A DNA stretch of 64,000 nt from contig OV884011.1 of the NCBI GenBank assembly GCA_930367205.1, positions 123,067,866 through 123,131,865 on the forward strand. Reading direction: 5' to 3'. The DNA is from Acanthosoma haemorrhoidale (Eukaryota > Arthropoda > Insecta > Hemiptera > Acanthosomatidae). Positions 9,718 through 23,241 of the stretch are shown in pieces (within the stretch, counting starts at the first letter, position 1; each line of letters begins with the position of its first letter). The notes under the pieces were generated by a model, which saw only the letters and a program-made list of their open reading frames with translations, was not told the DNA's origin and searched no databases. The position numbers and the translations under genes were made by a program.

Positions 9718-12700
9718 TACTTTTATTGATCGCTCAATTTTCGTCAATCGTCGGCCTAAATTTTGTACCTACACGTTTATTTTCAAGGTTTTTGAAGAGT
9801 TTCGTAAACAACATAAAGATGAGCAATCAACTACCTACAGACAAAAAATACAAAAACAATATTAGAGCAGGAAAAGATCCACCAACTGACCACCAAGTAA
9901 AGATTTACAAGAAGCAATATACGCTATATTGGTTGGAGAGCCTGTCTAGAGCAGCCAAGGGTGGGGGCTGGAGTACGCCTAGTAAAGATTAATTGCGAGC
10001 ATAAATGATTTAGTGTGGGTCACACCGCGCACCTCTCTGGACCTTTTTTCAAAATTAACTTCCACTTCTCTCCTATTGCTGAGTCAGGAGAAAGAGGTCT
10101 CACTTTGCAACATCTTCCTGTAATCCTTCTAAATATTTTGCTACGTTTGGTTTCTGGGGCAAATATATTTTTCATAGTAAAAAACAAGAATTAAAAATAT
10201 ATAATATATTGTTTATTTCTATCCAACTTATCCTGCAAAAATACGCCTCTGTTCTCTAGTCCAATAATTAAAACATCATACTCGATTAAATTGAATTGAG
10301 GTGCTGTATAATTACTCAAACTACTTGATTTGATTACTCTATCAAACTCTGAGCATACTGCATTGTAGCAGAATTATAATAAAAAAAAATTTATTAATAT
10401 TGTTCTACTTTATTTTGTCCCAAATAATTGTTTTCCAAATGTAAATTTCGAGTTGATCAATGGAAGGAATTAGGACATTGAAATGGAATTTACGATAAGT
10501 AAAGATCTTTACGATAAGATAAGTGTTATATTTATGTAAGTAAAAATTAATATGTTTACATTTGACTTATGTACCGAATATTAATATAGATCGCCTCTTA
10601 CTGAATTCCACATTTGGTTAATGCCTTGAAGACATTTTTTTCTAAGCAAGCTACCCAGCCGACCACAGTACCTCGAAAGAATTTCCCTTAACCCTCCTGA
10701 CCATCTTCTTTCTCCTCAAAAACTGATCTCAACTCCTCCTCACCGAGCATTCCATTTCTCCATAAACTCATCTGCCTCTATCTCTTCTCTAAACACTCTC
10801 CAAGCACTCTGCCTTGTCCTGTTTTCGACCTTGTGTAAAAAGGTTGTTTCTGGCCATAAAATGACATCTTCCCATCCTTCCCTTTGTATGTGCTTCCATC
10901 CGAGGGCATATATGATCTGCACTCTCTTTATCTGATAAAAATTCATCGTGTTTCTCAGTGAAAAAAGGGGTGTTGCACTGGTTATGTGACGAGTTACATC
11001 TATTATGTAACAATTTTTATACACGTGAGCTGGTAATCGAAAAAAACATATCTTGTTGAAAGTGCACAAAATTTTACAACAAATTAAAACCACAAATAAA
11101 TCTAAAAGTTGCAACTCCAGTTAAAAATTCAATTCTTACTGAAGTTTGGGGCTATTGAGCTGGTTACAGCGCTGCAGGCCCCAATCGACTTCTGTATTGT
11201 GGATTGCAGCCAATCTACATGGGACTGGTGAACAAATAAAAATTGGTTAAAATCATTACAAAATAGTTTGCACACCTAAACATTCCCAAACATAAAGCAA
11301 TAGATGTAAAAATAAAATGAGACATATAAGAAAAACAAGGGAATAAGCAGTTTACATAGCCCTACACCGATGTTTCTTGACTGAAACCCACCAAAAAACT
11401 TTTCTTGACTGAAAACACACCAGAAACCCATTGGTATAGTAGGCATGCACTAGCAGGCATAGGATGAAGAGGAAGTAGATCAGAAGAAGATATCGCATGA
11501 ATAAGAAAAGATGAAGCTAAGTTGGCACAAGTATAGGGCACATAAAACATCCGACAGAAGACAACATTTTGAATTTTCAAGCAACGTAAAAAAGTCTTAT
11601 ATACGACTGTGGAAGGACAATTTAGAAGTTTACAAATCCAAGCTCTCCCAAACATGAGTTGTTACGATGTAGTTTTATGAGTTGTTACGATGTTATAAAT
11701 CAAACCACTAATAATATTAATTATTTTTTACATTTATAGAAAGTTAAGAAACAAAAGATTATAAAATATGTGTCTATCAAACCATTTGTCCATTTATCAT
11801 ATACAAAATTAAATTAGTTTCTTTCGTACAGTAAAGCCTTTTTTTTTTATTATGCAATACTAGTCAATAGAAATTATTTCACAGAAGAAGAAATCTATTA
11901 TTTTTTCATTATGTTAGTAGTGATAACTCTCCTTTGAGTTACTATAATAAGACACTGTATTCATGTAAAAATGTACTCGTATTTACAATGTATTCGTAAA
12001 AAAAAATTATACTTTTTAGATCAAATACAATGCATAAGTTTTAATTACATAAATGGCTCGTGAGCAATTGTAAAAATTGTTACGCAAAAACAACAATATA
12101 TTTTGGACCTAGATCATTTCTGAAAGCCAAATATAATAATATTTCAAATATTATATTATTTCTATGTGTTATTTCTGAGAAAAAATTTAATTTTTAGAAC
12201 GTAAATTTTAAAAAATCAATGTTTGGTGGATGTACTTTCATGAGTTGTCAAAAAAGAAGTGAATGTTCCATTTGAATCTGAGGCCGATTGTGCGAGAAGC
12301 TCTTGAGAAGAAGATGGTCTCTTTTATCAGTTAATGAAAGCCTCTGCAAGTCCTCGCTAACGATGCTGGAGTTACACTGGAAGAGCCTTAGAACCGGTAA
12401 TGGATCGCTGGAAGGGAATGTCCAGGCCGGTTGGAATATTGATAAAGGGGGCAGTTCACACGGACCGTTGATTTCGTTAGCTCCTACTCCGTTTGGCCCC
12501 TTCAGTCCATCGCCTTTAACTTACTCCTCACTTCTTACTCGAATGTAACGAATGATATGTCAAATGGAAAAATTTCTTAAAGAGAACGTTAATTTTTATA
12601 TTAATATTAATAAAACAATAGATAAAATATAAAAGTGGTCACATGACAGGGATTGGCTCACGTTTGCTTGCCACTGTACGATGACGAGAATTTTTTTTTA

Positions 12701-15700
12701 ATATAATTTTCTTTGTTTTTGTTTACTTTGGTCATTAATTCACAACTGCGGCTAAGATCAAAACCAGCGAATGTGCTGTAAATATGATAAAAATGGCATA
12801 TGTGACATGAAGGAAGAAGACATCCAGTGATAGGTACCACCCAAATGTTGTTGAAGCTAAGTATGAGGGTATTTTACTGTTGTTAATTTAGAAGATCTGT
12901 ATGTTACCTGGCTAGTCAGGAGTAGACAATCCTATCAGTTATTTTTGGTGACCGTGCAGTTTGTCGTAAACATGCCTTTAACTTTAAAAAAATGTCCTAA
13001 TGCAGTCGTGAACTAAGGAATTTGTAGGCGTGTTAAAACTTTAATTTTGCACAACGGTGCAACTTTGAAAAGTCTTAGAACTTTTGATAGAAAAATGTGT
13101 ATTGATTTGATGATAATAATTTGTTCCGCAAAGATTTATATTTTTTTAAATATTTATTTATCAATTAGAATTATAGCAATGCTTGATTGTTTAAAAATAA
13201 TTACTTATAATTTTTTACTTACTTTCAATTAGTTCAAGACCAGTCATCGAGCCAATGGTCACTTTTTGTATTTATCCTTTTACTTTCCAAGTATAACCGA
13301 AATAGCTGTATACATTGGAGAGTTTTTTTAAGTAAGGACGGAAGAACTGGAGCCAGCAAATTCGAACGACATTACGTTACATTGTCCTAAGATCCAATTT
13401 ATCAAATGAGAACAGGATAAAATTGACTGCAAATTGTCATGCTTAAAACAAACATCATATAAGATAAAATCGTTTTTTAGTTCCACAAACTTGTGTGAAT
13501 CGTTTTTGTTAACAATGAATAACATAAAAGTACAGATTTCGACTTACAAATAAACATCCTGATGATTGGTTACGAGCAGGAATATCATCATACCCTTGTT
13601 ATGAACTTAGGGGCAATTCAATGCAAAGGCAAAAACCACATTGACTTTAAAATTTATATTTTTCATAAGGAGTTTTTTGCACTATGTAAATTTTAGTATG
13701 TATTATTCAAAAATAATTTGTTTATTTAATGTAAGCATTAATTTTTTTGTTTTAAAATTAGATTTTTGAAATTAAATATGTTTTATATATTGCGACTACT
13801 GTGAATGATGAACTATGATCCACTGTAAATTTACCTTAAACAAATAAATGCTTCCCGCCATTCGACCGATATTCTAGAATATAGTCTCAGATTCCAGAAG
13901 TTCGGGGCGGGGACCTCTACCTTACAACATTAGGCAGGGTGGCTTACAATTTGTGAACTTCAACTTTTCTACCACCGGAGTGAGAATGCTAAATTTATTC
14001 CACAAAAATTCCGGACAACCACAAAATACATTTACCACCCTATGGAAGAAATTAACTAAAATGATTTTCAAGTTGAGTGTGAATTTGGTTATTAGTATGT
14101 CCTCAGGCAACATAATTCATGATCAACTAGCAGTTAAGTATGTATAGTTTGGATTTTTGACTGTTAATGATGTTCAATAAAAAAAATTAATTGCCAGTGC
14201 TACACCTTGTAATCAGAAGAACCGAGGTGAACCAGATTTGAACCAAGGTAACCAACCTAACATAATAAAATTAACTTATTAATAATTAATGGGGTAACGG
14301 GCCCTAGATCCCACTGATTAGATTAAAGGAATGAACTGAACTGAACAATTAAACACTTTATTAACAGGTTACATTGAGACCCTTATTCTGAATCACAAAC
14401 CTTAAAGTGGATTAAACGGTAAAATATTCAGTACATGTATATCCCGATGCAAAAATGGTTCAAAATGAAATACTAATAACTGAAATTGGGTTTTGGAACA
14501 ATCCATAAATATAAAATCATTAATACTAGATAATGATAGATGATGATAGATCATGATAGAAGTTACAAAATATAAGCAGTGAAAATGAACTCAATTGTAT
14601 ATACAAAGTAATTATTACAGTGAAAGATACAACAGTAGAAATATAAGATAATAATATTTTAAATTATAAAATTCTGAACCAGCTTTTGAGTATTTGTTCT
14701 GTTTAACTTGCTGTGATTATTATCCTAAGGCATGAAACTATCGACAGCTCTACCTTAAGCGTAAATAAACTACTTTTTTTTAAAAACGATTTTTATATAC
14801 GACTTTATAAAAAATGAATAAAAACATTAATAAACAATAAACTAATATATTGAATTACTTTGAACACTGCGTTACTTTTATTAATATTGCTATATTAAAT
14901 TATCTACCATTTGATGCATTCTATGAACCAGCCACCTCGTGTGTACCTTCTCTTTGGCTCCTTCCAGCTTGTGCTCCAATAAGTGGAATACGAAAATTAC
15001 CAGACCATCAACTAGCATATATGCTGTCAATACTGATCGTTTAATTATTAAATGTGTAATTACACATTTTTTATTATTGTACGCAAAAACATACTACATA
15101 GGGTTCTACATATTTGCAGGGCTCTTCGTTTAAGAACAATAAATAATTCAATTGAACATTAAATCCAGTTTTCAAAACTAATTTACTAATAATTTAAAAA
15201 AAAAAAAAAAGAAATTATTAAAGGTTTTTTTCTCGAAATTTCTATTTTTTGACTTGATTGGCTGTAATCAGGATTCATTAGTCCAGTAAATCGACTCATA
15301 ACGCGATTTGGATTCTTGAATGTTCTCCTTGAATCTTTAGGGATAGAAAATAAGTAGATATGAAATCAGAAACCTATACAAATACCCCATACATCTGTAT
15401 GTGCTCTTTACAATTGAAATTCTATCCTTCAGGTAGAATATCAAGTAACTCGGCTATGGACTAAGGCATGATAGAACAAATCAATTAAAGACAGTTTAAA
15501 CTTAAAAAGTATTTTTTCTGGGATATGAAGGAAGGGTATCAAGTAAAAACGAAACGACAAACTCTTTATTATTCATAAAAATGTTATAATAGAAATACCA
15601 GTAATATATTTACAAGGTTCGGAATAGCACCATTTGGGATTTGTTCACTTTAACTTAATACGTATTATACCCTTACACAAATAAAGTATTTGCAGTCGCC

Positions 15701-15938
15701 CATTGAATATTATAGCCTTTCTTGGATCTCCAGCCTTATTGACTCCTGGGTAGATAGACACCCCCCCCCCCCATTCTCTTTATTATGTCAGGGACGACGG
15801 TGTTGGGCCTTGGTACCTTTAATACATTCTATACACCGGTATGGATACTATCTATTATAAACCAAATGCTACTATATAATTAAAACATCCCATCACATTG
15901 CAAGTAAATAAAAATATGTTATACTCGTACTCACTCAC
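9718..15938. other. No recognisable gene; long AT-rich stretch
   Basis: Several frames of 60-124 codons occur here, the largest on the minus strand at 10740-11114, but none shows a domain or sensible composition. A run of twelve C lies at 15761-15772. The segment near 14295-14535 resembles one near 37100-37270 and is listed separately. Confidence 0.45.
14295..14535. repeat. Diverged dispersed repeat, copy 1
   Basis: By eye this aligns with about 37100-37270. Shared blocks include an ACATTGAGACCCTTATTCTG-like stretch (ACACTGAACCCCTTAGATTG in the other copy), then GGGTT, CAGAACA-like sequence, TCCATAAATA and TCATTAATA. It is probably an old, unnamed interspersed repeat. Class and ends were not found. 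Confidence 0.4.
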
Positions 15939-16166
15939 TTTAGTAATCTATATTTATTATAAACTTTACCAACTATAAAACCAACATTTACCACAGTATT
16001 ATCAGGCCAAGAACAAAGTACACCCTTTTGTAGTTTTTCAACAGCTAGAAAATTATTCTTCCTTAAGTATACATCTAAACTAGACCCAAAGCAGACCCAT
16101 TCTCGTCCTATTTCAGGAAGGCAAAAGAGATCAGTGGGCGCCATCCCACTACTAATATATTTCCGC
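15939..16166 (-). CDS. Candidate internal exon, unknown protein
   Basis: On the minus strand a 228-base open segment is bounded by a possible acceptor (CTGCAG at 16172-16167, exon starting GCGG) and a strong donor (AAA then GTGAGT at 15938-15933). It would begin and end in phase 2, a symmetrical exon of about 76 codons. The peptide has mixed, protein-like composition (TDLFCLPEIGREWVCFGSS, then VEKLQKGVLCSWPDNTVV), unlike the low-complexity frames nearby. The pyrimidine tract before the acceptor is weak. I recognise no family. Its phase does not allow direct joining to the candidate exon at 20026-20134, so if both are in one gene an exon lies between them. It could also be a transposon remnant. 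Confidence 0.4.
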
Positions 16167-17016
16167 CTGCAGTTCACGTTCTCAAAAACTTAATTGTAGA
16201 AATTGTGGACTCATTTACAAGATATTATAAGGTTAGTTCATGAGCTTTGCAATTACGAAATATTCACATCAGTATACACCGTTTTGAATAAATTATCCTA
16301 CCAAACTACTACAACTGATTAAAAAAAAAAGCCAAATTTCAAATAAACTAATTTTTGACTGTTAACAAAATAATCTAATAAAATTTGTCCATTATTTAAT
16401 ATACGTGTATTTTCTTAAAGATTCGTACATATGGTTTTGAAATTGCGTCGCAATGACCTTAATGAGTTTCAATTGGGATAGAACGCCATCAATTGGTACC
16501 CAACATAACAATTGATAAAGCTGTCATTAAATTAAAGTTTTCCTTAAAAGTGGATCGCTAGTGAAGTATACTTTCTGAAACGGCGCTTCATAAAATTGAA
16601 GTAATTCGTCTTTTACTTGCCAATCTGTAGTAGAAAGTAACATGGGAAGGAGGGCGGGGGTTGGAGTTAGTCAAGTACAAGAGCATGTTTCGTGAGCAAA
16701 CTTGTTTTCAAAATACCCCTTCATACAATACTTTCCCATGTAATGAATATACGCAAAACCTTCTATTTTCAGTTCACACCTCAGCAAATGTAAAGAGGAC
16801 GAATATAAGGAATTCATATTTTCGGTTTCTTTTAATATTTTCTCTACTGTGATTTTATACTTAATTCATTGTTCCTTAATAACACCCGATACAAAGTAGT
16901 AAAATAAGTTACACAAGGTAATTTATTTCCCATTTATTCGGTTTAGTGCCGTGTAATACGTTTTTTATAGCAATTTTTACTGTTCAATTTTATTTAAAAT
17001 TCATTACTGCTGATAT
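16167..17016. other. No recognisable gene
   Basis: AT-rich sequence between the candidate exon and a retrotransposon fragment. Nothing supported. Confidence 0.5.
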
Positions 17017-17299
17017 TAATGCTTGGGTCTCGCGCTCTTTGTAAGCCGTCACTGTCTCGCATCTGGTGACGCGACTGACGGAAGAGCAGGAGAGAACACG
17101 GAGGAGTTCTACTTTGTGAGGCCCTTGAGGTGACAACCATGTGGATTGGGGAGGTCTCTGGGCTGTTTCTATATACTTTATGAATGATCGAGTGAATGAA
17201 AAGTGTAAATATTCGTATCATATTTAACAGATGAGAACATTTATCACAACTACTTATTGCCCAGTAAGACAGATTGTAATTTTATCACAATAAAGAAGT
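17017..17299 (+). mobile_element. Family-1 retrotransposon 3' end fragment
   Basis: About 280 bases match the 3' untranslated region of the element at 56418-60529 in opposite orientation: GGTGACGCG.CTGACGG, GGTCTCTGGGCTGT, GAGTGAATG, ACTTATTGCC and CAGATTGTAATTTTA.CACAATAAAG. Only an A-rich stretch follows the AATAAAG, and I could not define a target duplication. The segment has no coding capacity. Confidence 0.82.
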
Positions 17300-18033
17300 T
17301 TCATAAAAATTTAAATACAAAATTGTCACAGTTTTCTGTTGCCCCTACTACAATATTTGAATTGGAAAATAAAATGAATTGCAATGGAAAAAAGTTCTTA
17401 TTTCCTGCGGCTATTCAATCATTGACTGTTGACGGTTATTTTAAACCGTCAATTATTGTCCTTATTGCGCTAATATATAGGTTGACAGATACGACAAATG
17501 AAGAATTGCAAACAATACTCTTCCTAATAGTTGACCCAATTCTAAATGAATGTAGCAATGGCTTCTACCTATAGCCTAGCTTTGATTTTCTTTTGAGAGA
17601 GCAGACTTAATATAATTACGTACCGTAGTAAAATGAGGAACTGCCATATCAAGGTCTGAAATACACGAGTAAATACCGTGCAAATAACTAGTAATAGGAA
17701 AAACTGCCAATTAAAAAATAAAAATTCATATTTACATTTTCATTTACCTGAACTAAGTTCTTCCGTGTTGTTAGGTGGATCCACGAAGACAAAGAGGTAC
17801 AAACTATACTTCGGCTCTCTAGTAATCAGACAGAATCGTATTACGTTTTTTGGCTAGGCAACACCAATTTGGCTTGAGGAAACCAGGTACCTGTAGAGGG
17901 CCAGAAAGTTCCCATTGGTACACCACTAGTAGATATTTTTACATCTAGGCCACGCAAGTCAGTAATGTTTTATTCCGTGTCCAGTGTAGTCTCAAACGTA
18001 TGCTCAGTGATCATATCCAACTATTGAATAATA

Positions 18034-18068
<35 letters not shown>

Positions 18069-18859
18069 CTTAACGCCCATTGAAAAATCTAAAGGACATA
18101 ACCTACTTATTTATTTTCCATAGATATAGTAGCAAAAAAAAATATTATAAAGCAGTAAGAGATATTAAAGTAATCTTTTTAAAACCTTTTTGGTATTGGT
18201 TTCCAAATCCAATCCCATCCCCTAATCCGAACGCTCCATTGGAGCGTAATCCCCTGTTCATGCTATTAACACTCGGGGACTTAACATCATTTACGGACAG
18301 CCAAATATTAAAGGCCACCCCAATCGTCAAGCAGACGAAAGGGTTTTTATTATAATGAACACCCTTATACCCGTGTCTAATTAGCACCCTTTCCTCAAGT
18401 TTTCTCATCTTTCTAAAATGTTTAATGTTTAAAAAATAGATTCTATAATTTTATAGATCGAAGTTGCTAGTGTAAAGTTTTCCATGATGTATTCTGTGTC
18501 CCAATCCTTAGACGGACCGTGACTTGTTCGCTGATCGTAGAGTTTAGTGCAGGAGCAGCGGCTTATGGGCTGTCTTTGGCAAACCCCTCTTTCCTTTTTA
18601 TTTCCTACTTCTCATCTCATAGCTTGTTAAATCTAAATACTTGTTAAGTTTGTTGGTGTTGTTATTATTCTTCTGCATTTTTCTTTATAAATTTACTATT
18701 ATTTTATATACTTTTCATATTTTGTATAATATGTCCTTCCCACTTCGTTATGGTTTTCATCTTCTAACATTCCTCTCCCTCCAATGGCTTAACTTTCTGT
18801 ATAACTATTATAAGGAAATTCTATGTTTTACTATAAAAAAAAAATTTACGTATTATATA
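17300..18859. other. No recognisable gene; contains (TA)16 microsatellite
   Basis: Mostly AT-rich sequence with a 32-base TA tract at 18036-18067. A minus-strand frame at 18145-18408 has mixed composition but no motif I know. The T-rich part from about 18640 may be the upstream portion of the decayed endonuclease region that follows. Confidence 0.45.
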
Positions 18860-19335
18860 TAACTCCCTTTCCTCAAGATTTATTGCATCCCGCTAATTTT
18901 CTCCGGTGGCTTCAACGCGAATCATGTGTTGGACTCATACTAACCCACCTAAAAAACCTGTTAAGCCTTTAAGCTCTTTTCTTCATTGCGCTTTCCAGCA
19001 CCTCGTTTGCTCCCCATGTTATTGATTCTGAAAATTTACATTCTTTATTTACATTTACTTCTTTCTGTGCAAAATCTATATATGAGTCTAACGACAATGT
19101 CCATATGTTGGGACCCCAAGATGCCCCATGTCTCTCTTCTCTTTTCTGTTAGGTGCCACTCCGCCACCTTTCGTAGACAATATTTCCTTGGTTCCCCCTT
19201 TCACTTTATTTCTACAATATTCTACAGTTCGAATCTTTTGTATACTCCTAGAACACAAGATTCCGTCTCTACTCTGATCTCTACACTAGTTTCCACAGGA
19301 GTGCAGCGTTCACTACTCCTTTCTAGCTAGCTCCC
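18860..19335 (+). pseudogene. Decayed jockey-clade endonuclease domain
   Basis: A forward frame contains IFSGGFNANHVLDSY near 18893-18937, resembling the APE-type endonuclease motif GGDFNAKHxxW with the aspartate changed to glycine. About 55 codons later (ORF 18986-19330) comes NLYMSLTTMSICWDP.MPHVSLLFS, aligning with the block where these proteins carry SDHLPV; the SDH itself is gone. Stops and frameshifts interrupt the region. The spacing suits a jockey-clade ORF2 N-terminal half. No RT domain follows. The call rests on two degraded motifs, so it is tentative. Confidence 0.45.
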
Positions 19336-19741
19336 CTACTCTCAGCAATTATGTTTCTACTATTACGTACCATGCTTCGTTCTAAAAATTATTCAAAAGG
19401 ATCCTATCCCAATAATTCCTCACCACCCAGGTGGACGTTCAGGAACTATTTATCTTACGTATCTGTATTTTCTTTAGTTTTACTAAATATATCTAGATGT
19501 TTCGCTGGTCTCTTTATTTAGTACTATTGCTTATTTATATTGTACGCATTATTAGAATGGTTTTCATCGTTAACAATTTGAATGAGCAAGTTGACTGACA
19601 CAAAATTACACAGATGACCTCATAAAAGTATGTGCCCACCCGCAATTGACATAACAAGCGCAACTGAGGATGCGTGATCACTGGTGCATGCGTTCCTTTC
19701 ACTCTGCAGCCACAGGTACAATGAACCGATGCATTTTTCAA

Positions 19742-19813
19742 GGCCTGTTGGTCTAGGGGTATGATTCTCGCTTCGGGTGCGAGAGGTCCCGGGTTCAAAT
19801 CCCGGACAGGCCC
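19742..19813 (+). tRNA. tRNA-Pro (anticodon CGG)
   Basis: The 72-base gene folds as a complete cloverleaf. The acceptor stem is GGCCTGT paired with ACAGGCC and the discriminator base is C. The D arm carries TTGGTCTAGGGG, which is also the A box. The anticodon stem CTCGC/GCGAG encloses the loop TTCGGGT with anticodon CGG. The T arm contains GGTTCAAATCC, the internal B box at 19792-19802. The CCA tail is not encoded and there is no intron, as usual for eukaryotes. A run of nine T follows within four bases. All stems pair fully, so the gene is probably functional. It reads CCG proline codons. The reverse-strand frame across it is a shadow. Confidence 0.97.
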
Positions 19814-19816
19814 TAC

Positions 19817-19825
19817 TTTTTTTTT
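19817..19825 (+). terminator. RNA polymerase III terminator of tRNA-Pro
   Basis: Nine consecutive T lie three bases after the discriminator base. Four or more T on the coding strand stop RNA polymerase III. Confidence 0.9.
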
Positions 19826-20025
19826 CTACAGGTAAAATAAACTTATAATAAATTAATATCTGGGCACATATTGATGGTATACAGAGAATAAATAAATGAA
19901 GGCGAGACTAAAAAATAAATAAAGGTGAGACTAGAAAATAATGCATATGGTAAACAGATCGACTAAAATAATCTTGAATGGTACATTTGAGAGAAATCCA
20001 AAAGGCTTAGTGTGATTTTACTCAC

Positions 20026-20134
20026 CGGAAGTAGTAGATATAGAAGTCGTCGTCGAAACAGGTGTTTTAGTGTAGAATGTGACGACTTCCTGCTTGTTTT
20101 GTGTCACGTCGGGTGGGTACTGGACTCCTTCTTC
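20026..20134 (-). CDS. Candidate internal exon, Thr/Ser-rich segment of unknown protein
   Basis: On the minus strand this 109-base segment has a good acceptor (TTTTACGTTCCAG, AG at 20136-20135) and a canonical donor (TTCCG then GTGAGT at 20025-20020). It is open for 36 codons plus one base, starting in phase 0 and ending in phase 1. The peptide begins EEGVQYPPDVTQNKQE and ends in a Thr/Ser-rich run (TKTPVSTTTSISTTS), as in extracellular linkers or O-glycosylated stalks; that reading is inference. Base composition is less AT-rich than the flanks. The exon at 52110-52344 on the same strand ends in phase 0, so the two can be joined in frame. I do not recognise the protein. Confidence 0.5.
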
Positions 20135-21057
20135 CTGGAACGTAAAACCAATCATGCGTTACACAGAGCAAAAATGGGATCCAAAATCTAAGTGTATATT
20201 ACCTTATAAATTAAATACAAGTAGGAGGAATATTGATATTTATGGGGATTCTTTCACTTCTATTTTTTTTTAAGAATAATCATTTCTAAAGTTTCAAATT
20301 AAATTATTTTTATAGTAATCATTAAAGAACATTGTATTTTAAGAATTTGATGGCAATGTTATCAATCAGGTGAATATTGAAACATTATACAATTATAAGC
20401 TTCGTTGGCGAATGATTATGGGCATTTTTGATGACTTTTTGTAACACTAGTCCACATAAACTCCAGCAAGTAATGCAGACTATAATCAAAACAGTGCTTA
20501 ACTTGATACCCTACTAGAAATGTTTTGTTTTTTTAATACCAAGTAATTGATTAATGATAGATCCCTCAATAAAGCTATTTATAGTTTTACAAACTCTAAG
20601 GCATCAATTAAAACTTATTCATTTCATGCATGATATCATCTCTCTATTGAAACTGATCTTATAGAAAATTTCAGTGGCGAAAACAGCTGCAATGATTAAT
20701 AGGCCATTCAGGCCCTAAACACATATCAAATATTATCTATCAGAACGCCAGGATTATTATTTTCCACACTTAATATCACAAACAAATATTTGTTTTTAGT
20801 GCTAATTTAGTTTATTAATTATTTTTCATTACATTTCATTGGGCTAGTTCCATTTTTCGTATGATAGGAGTTACTATGTAGTTGATGTTTCAAATCGTTT
20901 CGGTCAAGTGCAACGGTGAACTCCGCTAGGCCACAAAGAACCCGAGATCGGAATTGTATTGGTCAATTAGAACATTGCCAGTATTATATTCCAGTATTTT
21001 ATTCGACAAGGGTATAATATGTTGAGCACCTCACCCAGACATTAGCAATATTTATGT
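20135..21057. other. No recognisable gene
   Basis: AT-rich sequence, presumably intron if the flanking exon calls are right. The family-1 copy that follows is cut at its 3' end near 21058, and no target duplication is visible at that edge. Confidence 0.5.
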
Positions 21058-23241
21058 TGATTGTAGTGTATGTCCAAATCGGCATAAGTATAACTTTGTA
21101 AATTAGTAATTTGTTTTCTATCGATAGATGGGGTGTCCTTTGAAGTAGTCTGTACAGTTGTCCAAAGCGCCTGTTTCGTTCTTGTCTTTTTGGCCTCGTA
21201 TGAGGGTTTAAGGTCAGTCGTTTGTCGAGATTGAATCCTAAGTACCGTACTGTCTCGGATACAAGGAGAGGAATAGAATTCAAATAAACCAGTGGACAAG
21301 ACTTGCGACAGATGGTGAAGGTAATGTGGGAACATTTTGCTTCATTAACTTTAATACGCCATTAGTTGCACTAAAGCTCGATCTCATCAAGATGTTTTTG
21401 AAGGTCATGGGGTGCTATATCGGGGTCTGAGTGGGATGACAAGACTGCAGTGTCATCTGCAAATGTGGCCAATAAGGTATTGGGGGTAGAGGAGCCATCG
21501 GTAGTGTAAAGGTTATAGAGGATGTGACCCAGGACACTGTCCAGTGGAACTCCTGCTTTTATGTCATAGTAATTAGAATATTCTAAGCCACAGCGGACAT
21601 GGAAGAAGCAGTTTGAAAGGTAGAACTGTAGGATTAGGAAAAGGGTCTGTGGTAAATATCTTTTAAGCTTGTAAAGCAAACCTGCTTGCCAGAACCTGTC
21701 AAAAGCTTGAGCTATGTCCAGAAAGGCAGCAGTGCAATACTGTTTGGTTTCAAGGGCTGATGTGTATGTGATCACCAACGCGAAGGCCTTGTTGAGCAGT
21801 GAAATGTCGTAGACGGAAACCTAACTAGTGTGCAGGAAAAAGGTTTTTGGATTTAATAATTAGAAGTAGATGTTTTAATAGGAGTTTTTCAAAGATTTTT
21901 GTGAGTATAGGGAGTGGGGTAATTGGACGATAAGATGAGGCGTCATTAGGTGGTTTACCGGGTTTGGCGAATATGACAATAATGGAATGGTTCCAGAGGA
22001 GATGAAAGTGAGTCGTTTGGATAATGCAATTATAAATGTAGGTTAGGAAGATTGTGGCTATTGGAGGGAGTTGTTTAGAATTTGAGTAGTAAGGAGTACA
22101 CCATATCCAGGGGATTTTTGGTAAGTTAAATTTTTCAGAAGGTATTTGACCTCAGATGGGTTAACAGCTTTTTGGGGAAGTGAGAGAGGGATAGGTGAAA
22201 TGTCGAAATCTTTAACAGTTGTGCCATGAGTATAGTTTAGATGAGAAAGGTGAGGCGTGAAAGTATGGGAAAGACGCAGAGCAGATTCCTCCAACCTATC
22301 CCCATCCGAAGCCGCCCAGGACCCATCATCACGACGGAGTGGGTGTGAAACAGGGTGATATTTTAGAATTTTTGTAGTTACATTCCACAAGGAGTTATCC
22401 CTCCCTAGCCTAACTCTGGATCAGTGTAGTGAAAGAATGCACTGCATAGACTAGGTCTTCGGATGTTTTCAGGCACACTTTGAGTTCTATGGAATCTGTA
22501 AGAAGCTGGCGGAAGTGGTCCCAATCAACTGGGCCCCTAATAAATGAAGGAGGAGGCAGTTTGTGAATTGGTCTTAGGGAAACGGTTAATATTAAAGGAC
22601 TATGATCGGAGAAGAGGACATCGAGGCGCGTAAGTAAATAGTTTAGTGTTCCTAAACTATTGTAGAAGAAAGAGTCGTGGAAATCTGGATTCCAGTTGGG
22701 ATCTGATGGCCAATAGGTGGCTGTGTCAGGAGAGATAGTGGATTATTGTTTCCGTGCGAGTGCAGACAGCAAAGCCTCGTGTATTCGTGGATCTTGACTC
22801 CCAGTGCTGGTGCTTCGCATTAAAATCCTCACCCACAAGGAAACGATGCCAGATGGAGTTTAGAAAGGAGAAGAATTGGGAATTGGAAATGGATATATTG
22901 GGATGGCAGTACAGTAATGCTAGAGTAAGGGGGAAAGTGAAGGTGCTGATTGACACTGAAGTAGACTGAAGGAAATCATGTGCTACCAAAGGGACTATGT
23001 GATAGGAAATGGAGTTATGGACAATGACAGTGGTACCTTCATGAGCTCTTCCATCTGGGTGATTAGTTCAATAAGGCTGGTCCTGTTGAACAGTAAATGG
23101 TCGTTTACTCGTAAGTCTTGTTTAAGTTATGAGAGCTACGTCTATGTTCTTGTCGTGTAGTAGTGCTGTCAGTTCGTTAGTGTGGGTGCGAACACCATTC
23201 GCATTCCAAAGGAGAATGGATAAGGAGTCAGAAGGATCCAC
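21058..23241 (-). pseudogene. Decayed family-1 ORF2 (endonuclease-RT)
   Basis: This is a degenerate copy of the ORF2 at 56740-59430. Open pieces include the endonuclease block with LVGEDFNAKHQHWESRSTNT (22726-22989, GGD changed to GED), the linker with LWNVTTKILKYHPVSHPLRR (22058-22390) and the RT core with FLDIAQAFDRFW, GVPLDSVLGHILYNLY and LATFADDTAVLSS (21371-21778). In that core the usual PQGSVLGP block is damaged to PLDSVLGH. About 225 bases (matching roughly 58360-58586) are deleted near 22400. The copy stops around residue 800 of ORF2 and has lost the C terminus and 3' untranslated region, the opposite of normal 5' truncation, so a later deletion or rearrangement removed its 3' end. 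Frameshifts and stops rule out function. Confidence 0.93.

Noticed and set aside
10740..11114. 124-codon minus-strand frame with a charged C-terminal half
   Set aside because: I considered a retrotransposon tail but could match no motif, and the first half is chance-like.
19535..19798. 87-codon minus-strand frame
   Set aside because: It runs through the tRNA-Pro gene on the opposite strand and has no domain.
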